A stretch of DNA of 64,000 nucleotides from Pseudanabaena sp. PCC 6802 (GCF_000332175.1 NZ_KB235914.1:2414868-2478867), one strand, 5' to 3'. Numbered from the stretch's first letter, positions 50,426-60,385 are shown. Numbers and translations: made by a program. Notes: a model not told the origin generated them from the sequence alone.

Positions 50426-51139
50426 GTGAAATTTCTGATTTTAAGTCTTATCTTGTCTAGCTTTGGCTTTACTGCCTTTTCTTCTCCTGCCGTGGCTCAG
50501 GTCACAGAGCCAGCCCAGGCGATCGGCGTAGGAGATGGGGATACGATTAGGATCTCAGATCGAAATCGCGTTCTGACTGTTCGACTAGCTTGCATCGACG
50601 CACCAGAAAGTTCTCAACCTTGGGGAAAAATTGCGACTGAAAGACTGCGGCAGCTTTTGCCACAAGGTCAACCAGTTCAAATTAGACCGATAGAGCGCGA
50701 TCGCTATGGCAGAACCGTTGCAGAGGTGTTTATTGGCAATTCTAACTCTGTTAATCTCCAAATGGTGGCAGAGGGAACGGCTGTTGTCTACAGAAAATAC
50801 CTCAACAATTGTGCTGCTAGCAAGGATCGATATTTGCACGCAGAGGCGATCGCCAGACAAAATCACTTGGGTTTGTGGAGCCAGGCCGATCCGCAAATGC
50901 CTTGGGATTTCAGACAAGCGCAGCAACCGCGCAACCTATCGCATAAACCAGCGCAAACTATACCTCCGATCGCGCCTGACCGGCAACCGAGAGATCGTGG
51001 TGGTATTGCTAAAGACCTTGACTGTAAAGATTTTAAAACCCAAAGGGAAGCCCAGGCAGTTTTAAATGCCGATCGTACCGATCCGCATCGCCTCGATCGC
51101 GATCGTGATGGCATAGCATGCGAATCTCTGCCCAGATAA
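50426..51139 (+). CDS. secreted thermonuclease-like protein (SNase) with Excalibur domain
   Basis: 237 aa from a GTG at 50426 (MKFLILSLILSSFGFTAFSS, cleavage after AVA); an upstream extension would overlap the antitoxin-like gene on the other strand and is rejected. The SNase/OB fold shows GDGDTIRISDRNRVLTVRLA (Ca2+ aspartate and first catalytic Arg), CIDAPESSQPWGKIATERL, and IERDRYGRTVAEVFIGNSN with E and R of the active site. The C-terminal Excalibur motif DCKDFKTQREAQAVLNA and DRDRDGIACESLP binds Ca2+. It degrades extracellular nucleic acids, in the periplasm or outside. Confidence 0.92.
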   Translation: MKFLILSLILSSFGFTAFSSPAVAQVTEPAQAIGVGDGDTIRISDRNRVLTVRLACIDAPESSQPWGKIATERLRQLLPQGQPVQIRPIERDRYGRTVAEVFIGNSNSVNLQMVAEGTAVVYRKYLNNCAASKDRYLHAEAIARQNHLGLWSQADPQMPWDFRQAQQPRNLSHKPAQTIPPIAPDRQPRDRGGIAKDLDCKDFKTQREAQAVLNADRTDPHRLDRDRDGIACESLPR

Positions 51140-51161
51140 GAGATTGCTATAGCTATACATG

Positions 51162-51191
51162 GAAAAATAGAGGCAGTGTGAAGCTGCCTCT
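51162..51191 (-). terminator. rbcLXS terminator
   Basis: On the minus strand AGAGGCAG, loop CTTCACA, CTGCCTCT is followed by ATTTTTCC: a perfect 8-bp stem and a T-run. It lies 48 bases beyond the rbcS stop. Confidence 0.88.
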
Positions 51192-51238
51192 AAGTGTTGA
51201 ATTTATAGATTTAGAGATTTGAGTTGAACGAGAGTTGC

Positions 51239-51574
51239 TTAGTAGCGGCTCGCGTTGGGCTTGTGCACGATAAACATCGCCACTTGGCACTGCTTGATGT
51301 TGTCGAAGCCAACTACGCGAATGTAGCAATTGCCATAGGCAGAACGGCAAGCTTGAACTTCGCTGAGTACTTCTTGGGCGCTGGTGGCATTGAACATTGG
51401 CAACTTCCACATCGTCCAATAGTACCTGGTTGGGTCGGAATCTTCGTTAAACTCAACGCAAGGGAAAAATCCACTGTCGAGAATGTACTGAATCTGCTTG
51501 GCAATTTGAGTATCGCTCAGAGGGGGCAAGTAGGAAAGGGTTTCGTAACGTCTTTCTTTAGGTAAAGTTTGCAT
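51239..51574 (-). CDS. rbcS: ribulose bisphosphate carboxylase small subunit
   Basis: 111 aa. Form IB small subunit: [80 protein letters not shown]. Eight copies cap the octamer of large subunits in the carboxysome. It is the third gene of rbcL-rbcX-rbcS, 33 bases after rbcX, and is followed by a terminator. The length is standard for cyanobacteria, without the extra loop of plant RbcS. Confidence 0.97.
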   Translation of the reverse strand: MQTLPKERRYETLSYLPPLSDTQIAKQIQYILDSGFFPCVEFNEDSDPTRYYWTMWKLPMFNATSAQEVLSEVQACRSAYGNCYIRVVGFDNIKQCQVAMFIVHKPNASRY

Positions 51575-51607
51575 GATTTTCTAGACCAATATTTTGGAGT
51601 TTACAGT

Positions 51608-52084
51608 TTAGCGATCGCCACCAGAAACCTGTGAGTCGGAATCTATAGATGTGTCTACAGTTTCTGGATCGACTGGCTCGGTAGCGCGATCGATATTGTG
51701 TTCAATACTTCGATTAGCAGATTCCGATGGATCTGGAGTAGTTGCTGAGAAATTGACAATTCTCTCTAAATGCTGGCACCTCAGTCGCATATTCGACTCC
51801 TGGATACCACTGCGAGTCATTTCAGGGAGGAAATCTGCGATCTCTTCGGCCAGGTGCTGCCGCACAGTCATAATGCGGAAAGCTAACTCTTGGTTTGCTT
51901 GTAGCAGAGCTTCTAGATATATCTCTCCATCCTGGAGCTTCCCAGTGGGTGAAAACCCGGCCAGCCAGTGTGCTAAGGGAGGGTTAGTCTCTTGTAGCTG
52001 ATCGACCACCGTTCGCATTGCCTCATAGGTAAGGTAGCTACTTAGGGTTTTAGCTGTAGCCTTGGCGATTCGCTTTAGATCCAT
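51608..52084 (-). CDS. rbcX: Rubisco assembly chaperone RbcX
   Basis: 158 aa. RbcX is a homodimeric four-helix bundle that clamps the C-terminal tail of RbcL during L8 assembly. The body MDLKRIAKATAKTLSSYLTY, EAMRTVVDQLQETNPPLAHW, LQDGEIYLEALLQANQELAF, RIMTVRQHLAEEIADFLPEM and NMRLRCQHLERI is canonical. Beyond about residue 110 there is an extra acidic, low-complexity tail (SESANRSIEHNIDRATEPVD), which makes it longer than the usual 125-135 aa. Position between rbcL and rbcS is the classical one. Confidence 0.95.
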   Translation of the reverse strand: MDLKRIAKATAKTLSSYLTYEAMRTVVDQLQETNPPLAHWLAGFSPTGKLQDGEIYLEALLQANQELAFRIMTVRQHLAEEIADFLPEMTRSGIQESNMRLRCQHLERIVNFSATTPDPSESANRSIEHNIDRATEPVDPETVDTSIDSDSQVSGGDR

Positions 52085-52181
52085 GAATGACTTGGAGATT
52101 AGGTCAGGAGTTTAAGTAAATATTACTAGCTCCCAACCCAATTTCTAGATAAGTTCCGAGATTTCTCCCCAAGATTAATTT

Positions 52182-53612
52182 CTAGAGAGTATCTACGGTG
52201 TCAAATTCAAACTTGATTTCCTTCCAGGTTTCGAGGGCGATCGCCAATTCAGGAGACCATCTGGCGGCGTCACGGAGCACGTCTGCACCTTCACGAGCCA
52301 GGTTGCGACCTTCGTTACGAGCTTGAACGCAAGCTTCAAGTGCAACGCGGTTAGCGGTTGCCCCAGGCGCATTACCCCAGGGGTGACCCAGCGTACCGCC
52401 ACCAAATTGCAGTACGGAGTCGTCGCCAAAGATTTCCACCAGAGCAGGCATGTGCCATACGTGGATACCACCGGAAGCAACTGCCATTACTCCAGGCATA
52501 GATGCCCAGTCCTGGGTGAAGTAAATACCGCGAGACTTGTCTTGTTCGATGTAGTTTTCGCGGAGCAGGTCTACGAAACCGAGGGTAGAAGCGCGATCGC
52601 CTTCTAACTTACCTACTACAGTACCGGTGTGGATGTGGTCGCCACCGGACATGCGCAAGCACTTCGCCAGAACGCGGAAGTGCATGCCGTGATTCTTTTG
52701 ACGGTCGATCACGGCGTGCATAGCGCGGTGGATGTGCAGCAGCATACCGTTATCGCGGCACCATCTTGCTAAAGAGGTGTTAGCGGTGAAACCAGCCGTG
52801 AGGAAGTCATGCATGATGATGGGCATTTCTAGCTCTTTGGCGAATTCCGCCCGCTTCATCATCTCTTCGCAGGTAGCGGCAGTACAGTTGAGGTAGTGCC
52901 CCTTGATTTCGCCAGTTTCGGCTTGAGCCTTGTGGATCGCATCGGCTACGAACAAGAAGCGATCGCGCCAGCGCTGGAAAGGCTGAGAGTTGATGTTTTC
53001 ATCATCTTTGGTGAGGTCGAGACCGCCGCGCAGAATTTCGTAGCAAGCACGACCGTAGTTCTTAGCAGAAAGACCGAGTTTGGGCTTAATCGTGCAACCC
53101 AACAAAGGACGACCGTACTTGTTCAGCTTGTCGCGCTCAACGGTAATACCGTGGGGAGGCCCTTGGAAAGTCTTGAGGTAGGCGACGGGAATGCGCAAAT
53201 CTTCCAAACGCAGCGCGCGCAGAGCTTTGAAACCGAACACGTTACCGACGATAGAGGTAAGCATGTTGGTGACCGAACCCTCTTCAAATAGGTCGAGAGG
53301 ATAAGCTACGTAGGCAATGTACTGATTATCTTCACCGGGTACTGGCTCGATGTCATAGCAGCGACCTTTGTAGCGATCGAGGTCGGTGAGCAAATCTGTC
53401 CACACAGTCGTCCACGTACCAGTAGAAGACTCAGCCGCAACAGCAGCACCGCATTCTTCGGGTGGTACGCCAGGTTGTGGAGTCATGCGAAAAGCAGCCA
53501 GAATATCTGTATCTTTTGGCGTGTAGTCCGGTGTGTAGTAGGTGAGTTTGTAATCCTTAACGCCAGCTTTAAAGCCTGCCGTTGACTTGGTTTGGGTTTG
53601 CGAATAAGACAT
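52182..53612 (-). CDS. rbcL: ribulose bisphosphate carboxylase large subunit, form IB
   Basis: 476 aa from the ATG at 53612 ([20 protein letters not shown]), with AAGGAG six bases upstream; a GTG/TTG seven codons earlier is rejected. It fixes CO2 on ribulose 1,5-bisphosphate. The activation lysine and Mg2+ ligands are in [17 protein letters not shown] (K-D-D-E), the catalytic lysine in [16 protein letters not shown], loop 6 in [20 protein letters not shown], and the E60-N123 region in [14 protein letters not shown] and [19 protein letters not shown]. First gene of the rbcLXS operon, 97 bases before rbcX. Carboxysome genes are not in the window. Confidence 0.98.
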   Translation of the reverse strand: MSYSQTQTKSTAGFKAGVKDYKLTYYTPDYTPKDTDILAAFRMTPQPGVPPEECGAAVAAESSTGTWTTVWTDLLTDLDRYKGRCYDIEPVPGEDNQYIAYVAYPLDLFEEGSVTNMLTSIVGNVFGFKALRALRLEDLRIPVAYLKTFQGPPHGITVERDKLNKYGRPLLGCTIKPKLGLSAKNYGRACYEILRGGLDLTKDDENINSQPFQRWRDRFLFVADAIHKAQAETGEIKGHYLNCTAATCEEMMKRAEFAKELEMPIIMHDFLTAGFTANTSLARWCRDNGMLLHIHRAMHAVIDRQKNHGMHFRVLAKCLRMSGGDHIHTGTVVGKLEGDRASTLGFVDLLRENYIEQDKSRGIYFTQDWASMPGVMAVASGGIHVWHMPALVEIFGDDSVLQFGGGTLGHPWGNAPGATANRVALEACVQARNEGRNLAREGADVLRDAARWSPELAIALETWKEIKFEFDTVDTL

Positions 53613-54313
53613 TCTAATCTCCTTGTTGGTCAAATGAACTACCCTGTCTAACAGAGAAAATCTCGATTTCAGAGCTTCGCGCTAATACTCTAGACCTGGA
53701 TCGTTCGATCGGGTCAATGATAATGTCTCTATTAAGCGCGTAACGAGGTCAGTCCTTAACCCCGAAAATAATCCTAAAAAACAAAAGTTCTCTAGTTTAA
53801 TCTGTCACGAAGATCGCACATTATTGATTTCTATTTCACAAGCACTAGCGCCTGACAATAGCGCTTCACTGCAAAAGTACTTAATGAGAAATTAGTTGCT
53901 TTACTAATTTATTCCAGCTAACTTTATTCGCTAAATAATTCAAATTAATCGAATATATTAGGAACAAATTCCTAGCGGTGCCAAGATAGTAATTCCGCTT
54001 GAGTTGATGCTTATCTCTAGTAATTTGCGGTCTGCAAGACAGCTAAAACAATATTATCAGTAACGCGATCCATTAGAGTTTGCTAAATGTTTATAGACGT
54101 ATAGGCAAAACTTATACATTTATTCGTTGCCGATATTATGGCTTGCCGACTTACAATTTCCCGATTATCGCTAAGAACTTTACTCCTCAACTGACATCAA
54201 GAGTGCGTTTAAGTAAAACTTGCAGTACAGACTTTTAGAGTATGTGTAACACTCCAGTCAGTAATCCTACACCCCTGCGGTACGTTTTAATAAAATTTTA
54301 ATATTGAGAATTA
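53613..54313. other. rbcL upstream spacer
   Basis: 701 bases between rbcL and the MFS gene, both on the minus strand. It is AT-rich, with no coding frame. It must hold the rbcL promoter and leader (transcripts run right to left). I looked for NtcA-type GTA-N8-TAC and found only near misses. No RNA gene recognised. Confidence 0.5.
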
Positions 54314-55561
54314 TTACAGCACCAATTGCTCTTGTAGTAGGGATTTAAGCCTATTGACAATTGCAATTACGATCGCACTTCCCATCAAAGCGATTGCTGC
54401 CATCGTAATGCTAGATGAGAAAGCGATCGTTCTTTCGGGAAGTGGGAATATCAAACTAAATATGCTGGCAACCGCAGCAGTTCCGCCATAGTAAATCCCT
54501 ACACCCAACCCATTCCAACTTTTGGGCGTCGCAGTCAAGGCCAGAGGGATCGTGCCGTTAATGACAGCGCTCAAACATGCTAATAACAGAGCGATTGAGA
54601 CGATCGTTGCGATCGCTCCATGCACGATCGACATTAATCCCAACAGTAATGCCGCACCAAGGCAGCCGCTCGCCGTAACCAACTCGTTACCTAGTTTGGC
54701 GGCAAGCCACCCAGCCGGGATGGCAAAAACGGCTAAGCCGATTGCGATCGCTCCCATCCACAATTGCAGATTTGCGCCTGCGATCTCTAGCTGTATTAGT
54801 CGGGGTAAAGTCTCGCCAATTGCTAGACGCATACTCCAGGCGATCGAAATGCCTAATAAACCAAGCAGTAGTAATTGAGGCACGATTGTTTGAAGCGAAG
54901 GACAACTCTCAGTCCTATTTCTAGTTGCTGCGTCAGAAGTTGGGATACTGGATTTGACGAAACGCAATAGGGTTGCGGCTGCTAGAAATGCAAGCGAACT
55001 AACAGTGAAAGCAGTAGCAGCGCCAAAGCTAAAAATAAACCGATCTGCTAAAGGTTTAAGCGCTCCGATCGCACCACCCGTTAAGGTAAGCACGCTAAAT
55101 GCTTGGGCTAAGTTCGAGCCTCTCGCACACTGACCGAGCAAGGCGATCGCGGGGCTACGAAAAATAGCCATCGCCGTTGCCCAAACGAGCGCGAATGCGG
55201 GCAACAACCACCGCACCATACTCTGAGGATTGCCAAAGATGGTAACTGCGGGAATCGCCATAAAAAAGGCCGAGGCGAAAATTATGCCTGCCACAATCAA
55301 GGGCACGCTAGAACCCAAATTTTGCTTCTGGCGATCGCTAAGCCCGCCCATAATAGGTTCCATAAAGGCAGCAATAAAATTTTCGATAGTTAGTAATGTC
55401 AGCCCAAATGCTGGGTCAAAACCGAATTGTTTGAGTAAATCTGGCATGTAAATGTTGTAAACAACCCAGGCAAGCGAAATGGCGGCTTGAATCGCCACTA
55501 ATCCTGAAAGCAGCCGCCATTCTACTCCTGATGCTAAGAGAGCAGCCCTACCTTGACTCAT
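54314..55561 (-). CDS. major facilitator superfamily transporter
   Basis: 415 aa from the ATG at 55561 (MSQGRAALLASGVEWRLLSG). A TTG at 55603 has a better ribosome site (AAAGGGA five bases before it) and would add 14 residues, so the start is open. Twelve membrane helices in two halves; the loop GLSDRQKQNLGSSVPL after helix 2 matches the MFS motif G-x-x-x-D-R. AIFRSPAIALLGQCARGSNL is the second-loop motif. The substrate cannot be told; similar proteins are drug or sugar exporters. It is transcribed away from mdh, in the same direction, 96 bases after the mdh stop. Confidence 0.85.
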   Translation of the reverse strand: MSQGRAALLASGVEWRLLSGLVAIQAAISLAWVVYNIYMPDLLKQFGFDPAFGLTLLTIENFIAAFMEPIMGGLSDRQKQNLGSSVPLIVAGIIFASAFFMAIPAVTIFGNPQSMVRWLLPAFALVWATAMAIFRSPAIALLGQCARGSNLAQAFSVLTLTGGAIGALKPLADRFIFSFGAATAFTVSSLAFLAAATLLRFVKSSIPTSDAATRNRTESCPSLQTIVPQLLLLGLLGISIAWSMRLAIGETLPRLIQLEIAGANLQLWMGAIAIGLAVFAIPAGWLAAKLGNELVTASGCLGAALLLGLMSIVHGAIATIVSIALLLACLSAVINGTIPLALTATPKSWNGLGVGIYYGGTAAVASIFSLIFPLPERTIAFSSSITMAAIALMGSAIVIAIVNRLKSLLQEQLVL

Positions 55562-55657
55562 ATGATTTAGCTTTTTGCAAGAACTGATTTTTTGCAACCT
55601 CAATTGTTCCCTTTCTGTCTAAAGGGATTCATACCCAAAGATTGTAAGAAGCGATTG

Positions 55658-56632
55658 CTAAGGAAGAAGTAGCCCCATGGGAATTAGGCTGTCAATGTTT
55701 TGTCGTACCGACTTGGCAGAATTATGCAAAGCAGCTAGTTCGTTCTCAGCCAGGTTAAGTTCGACTACCGTGTCAACACCACGGCGACCTAATTGCACTG
55801 GTACGCCCATAAAGATATCGTACAGGCCATACTCACCATTGAGGTAAGCAGCTACAGGAATAATGCGACGGCGGTTGAGCAGGATGGCATCCACCATTTC
55901 ATAAGCAGCAGATGCGGGCGCAAAGTAAGCACTGCCAGTTTGCATGAGTTGCACAATTTCAGCGCCGCCATTACGGGTACGTTCGACCAGACGGGCGATC
56001 GCCTCTTCAGTCATTAGCTCGGTCAAAGGTACGCCACTGACCGTAGAGTAGCGCGGCAGCGGCACCATCAAATCGCCATGTCCGCCCATGACCATAGCGG
56101 TGACATCTTCGATCGAGATGCCCAGTTCCATAGCAATAAAAGCTTGGAAACGAGATGCGTCCAGCGCGCCTGCCATTCCCACTACTTGATGGCCGGGCAA
56201 ACCACTTACCTTCCACGCCAGATATGTCATCACGTCTAGTGGGTTGGTCACTACCACCACAATGGCTTTAGGAGAGAAGGTTAAGGCTTTGGGCGTTACC
56301 TCCGCCACAATTTCAGCATTAACTCGCAGCAGATCGTCGCGACTCATGCCAGGTTTGCGCGGTACCCCGGCAGTAATTACAATTACATCGGAATTAGCCG
56401 TTTCGCTGTAATCATTAGTGCCAATAATCATGCGATCGTGATGCTCGATCGCTCGAGCTTGCATCAGATCTAACGCCATCCCCTGTGGTTTCCCAGGCGC
56501 AATATCTAGCAGCACCACATCCGCTAAGTTCTTTTCGGCTAAGCGTTGGGCTAAAGTACCACCTACATTACCTGCTCCAATTACCGTAACGCGGGTGGAT
56601 GAAAATTTTTGTAAGCGAGTTGGCTTGAACAT
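55658..56632 (-). CDS. mdh: malate dehydrogenase (LDH-like type)
   Basis: 324 aa. The NAD site is RVTVIGAGNVGGTLAQRLAE; the substrate loop AGVPRKPGMSRDDLLRVNAE has arginine at the specificity position (Q102 of lactate dehydrogenase), so malate is preferred. The catalytic His is in MVMGGHGDLMVPLPRYSTV, with N-P-L-D in VVVVTNPLDVMTYLAWKVSG. It interconverts malate and oxaloacetate in the cytosol. The ATG at 56632 is directly preceded by AT-rich sequence without a clear ribosome site. It is the tetrameric, LDH-like MDH found in cyanobacteria. Confidence 0.95.
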   Translation of the reverse strand: MFKPTRLQKFSSTRVTVIGAGNVGGTLAQRLAEKNLADVVLLDIAPGKPQGMALDLMQARAIEHHDRMIIGTNDYSETANSDVIVITAGVPRKPGMSRDDLLRVNAEIVAEVTPKALTFSPKAIVVVVTNPLDVMTYLAWKVSGLPGHQVVGMAGALDASRFQAFIAMELGISIEDVTAMVMGGHGDLMVPLPRYSTVSGVPLTELMTEEAIARLVERTRNGGAEIVQLMQTGSAYFAPASAAYEMVDAILLNRRRIIPVAAYLNGEYGLYDIFMGVPVQLGRRGVDTVVELNLAENELAALHNSAKSVRQNIDSLIPMGLLLP

Positions 56633-57652
56633 ATATTTATGCAGGCTATAGGTTCCATACCTGCGAAAGATAAATACTTAAACGTAGCAGAGGCAAAATT
56701 TCCGCCTATATTCATCATATTCAGCAAGCCCAAGCCATTAGTACTCTATGACATTATCCTTAACAAAGTTCTGACTGATGGGAACGGATTCTTTCACATA
56801 GAAGGCTTGTCGCACTGTGGATCGCCCCAATTAATTGAACGGTGCGGCTCGATCTGTCCGGCGATCGCTCAGGGCTGGCGCGAGCTGAAAACGTTGTTAT
56901 ATCGAACTCAGCTTTTAGCCAATCTGGTTTAGCTGCAACCCTTTTATACATATAGCCTGCTGGGATCGTGGCGAGAGTCTTCCAAGAAACTAGATTTTTG
57001 CCAAGCATATTTTTAACAACTATGTATTAATAACTATATTTGGGTTTGATATAGGCAAGCTAAAAGGGGTAAAAGCCTCATCGCGCAAGACTTACATGGC
57101 AACCTGGCGATCTCTTGTCAAAGCAATCGGTAGAAATACTTATTGCTAAAAAGTCCAAAACCTAGCATTGATAAGTTATTCGGGTTAAGATTAACCTGTC
57201 ATTTTAATGATTTCTTTATATTTGAAATTCAAAGGATAAAACTGCTGAAACCCTCATGGGAACAGGAAAAATACATATACAATCGGTAATCCTCTAGATA
57301 GGGGATCGAACTGTAAAGATGTGTTAAGCTATTAAAAATATCCATGCAACCCCAAAAAGCCTCAAAGCTTTTTCAGTAGAGCAATGGAAGCTAATTGGAA
57401 TATTGCCCGCACTTAGTAGCTAAGTGAGGTGGCGTTTGCAGTTAGTGCAAACCTATTCTGATTCTTTTTAAGCTCCACATCTTGCCGACTAAGTTATTGC
57501 AAATATAAGCCAAAGTGTTGCTATACCAAGCTCTTTGGTGAATGTTCGCAGTAATGGTGGGTGAATTTATGTATTGCTGTGAAAAGTATGAGGAATAAGA
57601 AATCAATAATTTTCATCTCAAATCAGATTTATAGGTTTAGAGGGTTTAATTT
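56633..57652. other. spacer between mdh and psbD
   Basis: 1,020 bases between divergent genes. Two short opposed open frames (56639-56932 and 56760-57008) have no protein character. The right end carries three tandem hairpins (57354-57452) in the psbD leader. The region 57030-57340 is AT-rich and should hold the psbD promoter, but I cannot fix a -10. Confidence 0.55.
57354..57452 (+). promoter_or_regulatory. three tandem hairpins in the psbD leader
   Basis: Hairpin 1: AAAAAGC-CTCAAA-GCTTTTT (57354-57373). Hairpin 2: CACTTAG-TAG-CTAAGTG (57410-57426). Hairpin 3: GTTTGCA-GTTAG-TGCAAAC (57434-57452). All three have perfect 7-bp stems within 99 bases, about 200 bases before the psbD ATG. They could form an attenuator, an RNase E site array or a protein-binding leader. 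The regulatory role is inference. Confidence 0.6.
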
Positions 57653-58714
57653 ATGACCATAGCAATGGGACGGTCGCAGCAAGCCGAACGAGGATGGTTT
57701 GATGTCCTCGATGACTGGCTAAAGCGCGATCGCTTTGTATTCGTTGGCTGGAGTGGTCTGCTACTCTTCCCAACCGCATTTCTAGCAGTTGGTGGCTGGA
57801 TGACGGGCACCACATTCGTTTCTTCCTGGTATACCCACGGATTAGCTTCTAGCTATCTTGAAGGTTGTAACTTCCTGACCGCAGCGGTATCGACACCATC
57901 GCTGAGCATGGGTCACTCCATTCTGTTTCTCTGGGGACCAGAAGCCCAAGGCGACTTTACTCGTTGGTGCCAAATTGGCGGTCTGTGGACGTTTGTTGCC
58001 CTGCACGGTGCATTTGGTTTGATCGGCTTTATGCTGCGTCAGTTTGAAATTGCCCGCCTGGTTGGGATTCGTCCTTATAACGCGATCGCCTTTTCCGCTC
58101 CGATCGCAGTATTTGTCTCAGTTTTCTTGATGTATCCTCTGGGACAGTCTGGCTGGTTTTTTGCTCCTAGCTTTGGCGTAGCTGGCATTTTCCGCTTCAT
58201 CCTATTCGTGCAAGGCTTTCACAACTTTACGCTTAACCCCTTCCACATGATGGGGGTAGCAGGCGTTCTTGGCGCTGCTCTACTTTGTGCTATTCACGGT
58301 GCAACCGTAGAAAATACTCTGTATCAAGATGGTGAAGGTTCAACTACTTTTACGGCATTCAGTCCTACACAAGCTGAAGAAACCTACTCCATGGTTACCG
58401 CTAACCGCTTCTGGAGCCAGGTTTTTGGTATTGCTTTCTCTAACAAGCGCTGGCTGCACTTCTTCATGTTGTTTGTACCTGTGATGGGCTTGTGGATGGC
58501 CAGTATTGGGATTGTTGGCATCGCGCTCAACCTGCGAGCTTATGACTTTGTATCTCAGGAAATTAGAGCTGCAGAAGATCCAGAGTTTGAGACTTTCTAT
58601 ACCAAGAACTTGATCTTAAACGAAGGTATTCGTGCCTGGATGGCTACTCAAGACCAACCTGCTGAGAAGTTCGTCTTCCCCGAAGAAGTTCTACCTCGCG
58701 GTAACGCTCTGTAA
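57653..58714 (+). CDS. psbD: photosystem II D2 protein
   Basis: 353 aa. D2 binds the secondary half of P680, QA and the non-heme iron. Canonical parts are [40 protein letters not shown], the Fe/QA ligand [20 protein letters not shown], and the end [22 protein letters not shown]. The ATG at 57653 follows TTTAGAGGGTTTAATTT, with AGAGGG as ribosome site. The codon for the third-last Arg is CGC, which removes the GTG start that psbC uses inside psbD in most species. psbC begins 122 bases after the psbD stop. Confidence 0.98.
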   Translation: MTIAMGRSQQAERGWFDVLDDWLKRDRFVFVGWSGLLLFPTAFLAVGGWMTGTTFVSSWYTHGLASSYLEGCNFLTAAVSTPSLSMGHSILFLWGPEAQGDFTRWCQIGGLWTFVALHGAFGLIGFMLRQFEIARLVGIRPYNAIAFSAPIAVFVSVFLMYPLGQSGWFFAPSFGVAGIFRFILFVQGFHNFTLNPFHMMGVAGVLGAALLCAIHGATVENTLYQDGEGSTTFTAFSPTQAEETYSMVTANRFWSQVFGIAFSNKRWLHFFMLFVPVMGLWMASIGIVGIALNLRAYDFVSQEIRAAEDPEFETFYTKNLILNEGIRAWMATQDQPAEKFVFPEEVLPRGNAL

Positions 58715-58734
58715 GCTGTTCGTTGCTCTATTGG

Positions 58735-58777
58735 CAATTAGCTGTCAGCGTTTACTAAAATTGCTGATAGCTAATTG
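58735..58777 (+). other. hairpin in the psbD-psbC spacer
   Basis: CAATTAGCTGTCAGC (58735-58749) and GCTGATAGCTAATTG (58763-58777) pair over 15 bases with one mismatch. It has no T-run directly after, so it is more likely an mRNA-stabilising or processing structure than a terminator. The AGCTGTCAGC core recurs near 4171. Confidence 0.75.
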
Positions 58778-58836
58778 TTGTTAAGCATTTAAGATTATTT
58801 GTAAGAATAAGCAATTTTTTTAGGAGATATTCCCTA

Positions 58837-60228
58837 GTGACGACGACTATTAACTTCAATTCATTGGGGGTAGGCGGACGTACTCAAGACACATCTGGTT
58901 ATGCCTGGTGGTCTGGCAATTCTCGCCTGATTAACCTATCTGGCAAGCTGCTGGGTGCTCACGTTGCCCACGCTGGCTTGATCGTATTCTGGGCAGGCGC
59001 TATGTGCCTATTTGAGGTCGCCCACTTCGTCCCCGAAAAACCAATGTACGAGCAAGGTTTAATCTTGCTCCCTCACCTTGCTACCCAAGGCTGGGGTGTT
59101 GGCCCTGGCGGTGAAGTAGTTGATACTTTTCCCTACTTTGTTGTGGGTGTTGTACACCTGGTTTCCTCTGCCGTACTCGGCCTTGGTGGGATTTACCATG
59201 CCATTCGCGGTCCCGAAATCTTAGAAAACTACTCATCTTTCTTTGGTTACGACTGGAAAGACAAAAACAAGATGACCAACATTATTGGGTTTCACCTAAT
59301 CGTGTTGGGTCTAGGAGCTTTTCTGTTAGTGCTCAAGGCAATGGCTTTTGGCGGTCTTTACGATACCTGGGCACCAGGCGGTGGAGACGTTCGTTTAGTA
59401 ACCAATCCCACAATTAACCCCCTGGTTATCTTTGGTTATCTTTTAAGCTCTCCCTTTGGTGGATCGGGCAACATGGTTGGGGTTAATAACCTCGAAGATG
59501 TTGTAGGCGGTCACATTTGGATCGGTATCATCTGTATTAGTGGTGGTATCTGGCACATTTTAACCAAGCCTTTTGGTTGGGCTCGTCGTGCTTTAGTGTG
59601 GTCGGGTGAAGCTTATCTTTCCTATAGCTTGGGTGCGGTATCCTTAATGGCATTCATTGCTACCTGCTTTGTCTGGTTTAATAACACTGTTTATCCAAGC
59701 GAGTTCTTCGGGCCTACTGGTCCTGAAGCTTCACAAGCACAAGCGTTTACTTTCATCGTCCGAGACCAGAAGCTAGGTGCTAACATTGCTACTTCTCAAG
59801 GGCCTACTGGCTTAGGTAAGTATTTGATGCGCTCTCCTACTGGTGAAATTATTCTTGGTGGTGAAACCATGCGCTTCTGGGACTTCCGTGGCCCCTGGTT
59901 GGAGCCTCTGCGCGGTCCAAATGGAATAGAGATTGACAAATTTAAGAATGATATTCAGCCTTGGCAAGTTCGCCGTGCTGCTGAATATATGACACACGCT
60001 CCTTTGGGTTCGCTGAACTCTGTTGGTGGCGTTATCACTGAACTCAACGCCGTTAACTTTGTTTCGCCTCGTTCCTGGTTGGCTACTTCTCATTTCGTGC
60101 TGTTCTTTATGTTCTTGGTGGGTCACCTCTGGCACGCAGGTCGCGCTCGCGCTGCTGTAGCTGGTTTTGAGAAAGGTATCAACCGCAGCACTGAGCCAGT
60201 TCTATCCATGCCCGAGTTAGACAAGTAA
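58837..60228 (+). CDS. psbC: photosystem II CP43 protein
   Basis: 463 aa from a GTG ([20 protein letters not shown]), with AGGAGA about 10 bases upstream. CP43 is the inner antenna that also ligates the Mn4CaO5 cluster: the large lumenal loop E is intact ([20 protein letters not shown], with the Glu and Arg ligands in [11 protein letters not shown]-type context). Six membrane helices and the ending [20 protein letters not shown] are standard. Loop E excludes IsiA/Pcb. Unlike most cyanobacteria and plastids, it does not overlap psbD. The first 14 residues do not match the common N-terminus; homology starts at G-G-R. Confidence 0.97.
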   Translation: MTTTINFNSLGVGGRTQDTSGYAWWSGNSRLINLSGKLLGAHVAHAGLIVFWAGAMCLFEVAHFVPEKPMYEQGLILLPHLATQGWGVGPGGEVVDTFPYFVVGVVHLVSSAVLGLGGIYHAIRGPEILENYSSFFGYDWKDKNKMTNIIGFHLIVLGLGAFLLVLKAMAFGGLYDTWAPGGGDVRLVTNPTINPLVIFGYLLSSPFGGSGNMVGVNNLEDVVGGHIWIGIICISGGIWHILTKPFGWARRALVWSGEAYLSYSLGAVSLMAFIATCFVWFNNTVYPSEFFGPTGPEASQAQAFTFIVRDQKLGANIATSQGPTGLGKYLMRSPTGEIILGGETMRFWDFRGPWLEPLRGPNGIEIDKFKNDIQPWQVRRAAEYMTHAPLGSLNSVGGVITELNAVNFVSPRSWLATSHFVLFFMFLVGHLWHAGRARAAVAGFEKGINRSTEPVLSMPELDK

Positions 60229-60261
60229 ACCGCTGTTAGAGCGATCGTCTCAATCAGTTAA

Positions 60262-60365
60262 TATAGCTATAGACAGATCTGTTAAGACAGGGGGTGTAGG
60301 GGCGCAGCCCCCACACAGGGGTTTCACCCCTGCACCCCGTCCTAAGCCTGTTGACTATAGCTATA
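60262..60365. repeat. type B palindromic repeat (copy B3)
   Basis: 104 bp from TATAGCTATAGACAGATCTG to CCTGTTGACTATAGCTATA, interior CAGGGGGTGTAGGGGCGCAG and CCCCTGCACCCCGTCCTAAG. Same orientation as B1. It lies between the psbC stop and its terminator. Confidence 0.88.
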
Positions 60366-60385
60366 ACTACTTGTTAATCAAGTCT

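Noticed and set aside
53613-54313. NtcA box upstream of rbcL
   Set aside because: Only near misses such as GTA-N10-TAC were found; spacing is wrong.
56639-57008. Two opposed open frames (56639-56932 plus, 56760-57008 minus) between mdh and psbD
   Set aside because: They overlap each other, have no ribosome site, no recognisable domains and odd composition. The plus-strand frame starts seven bases from the divergent mdh start.
40454-60228. Far-red photoacclimation (FaRLiP) gene cluster
   Set aside because: Several psa/psb genes occur, but they are spread among rbc, helicase and metabolic genes. No rfpABC regulators, apc or chlF-like genes are present, so these look like the main copies.
58837-60228. 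IsiA/Pcb antenna in place of CP43
   Set aside because: The large lumenal loop with the Mn-cluster region is complete, which IsiA and Pcb lack.
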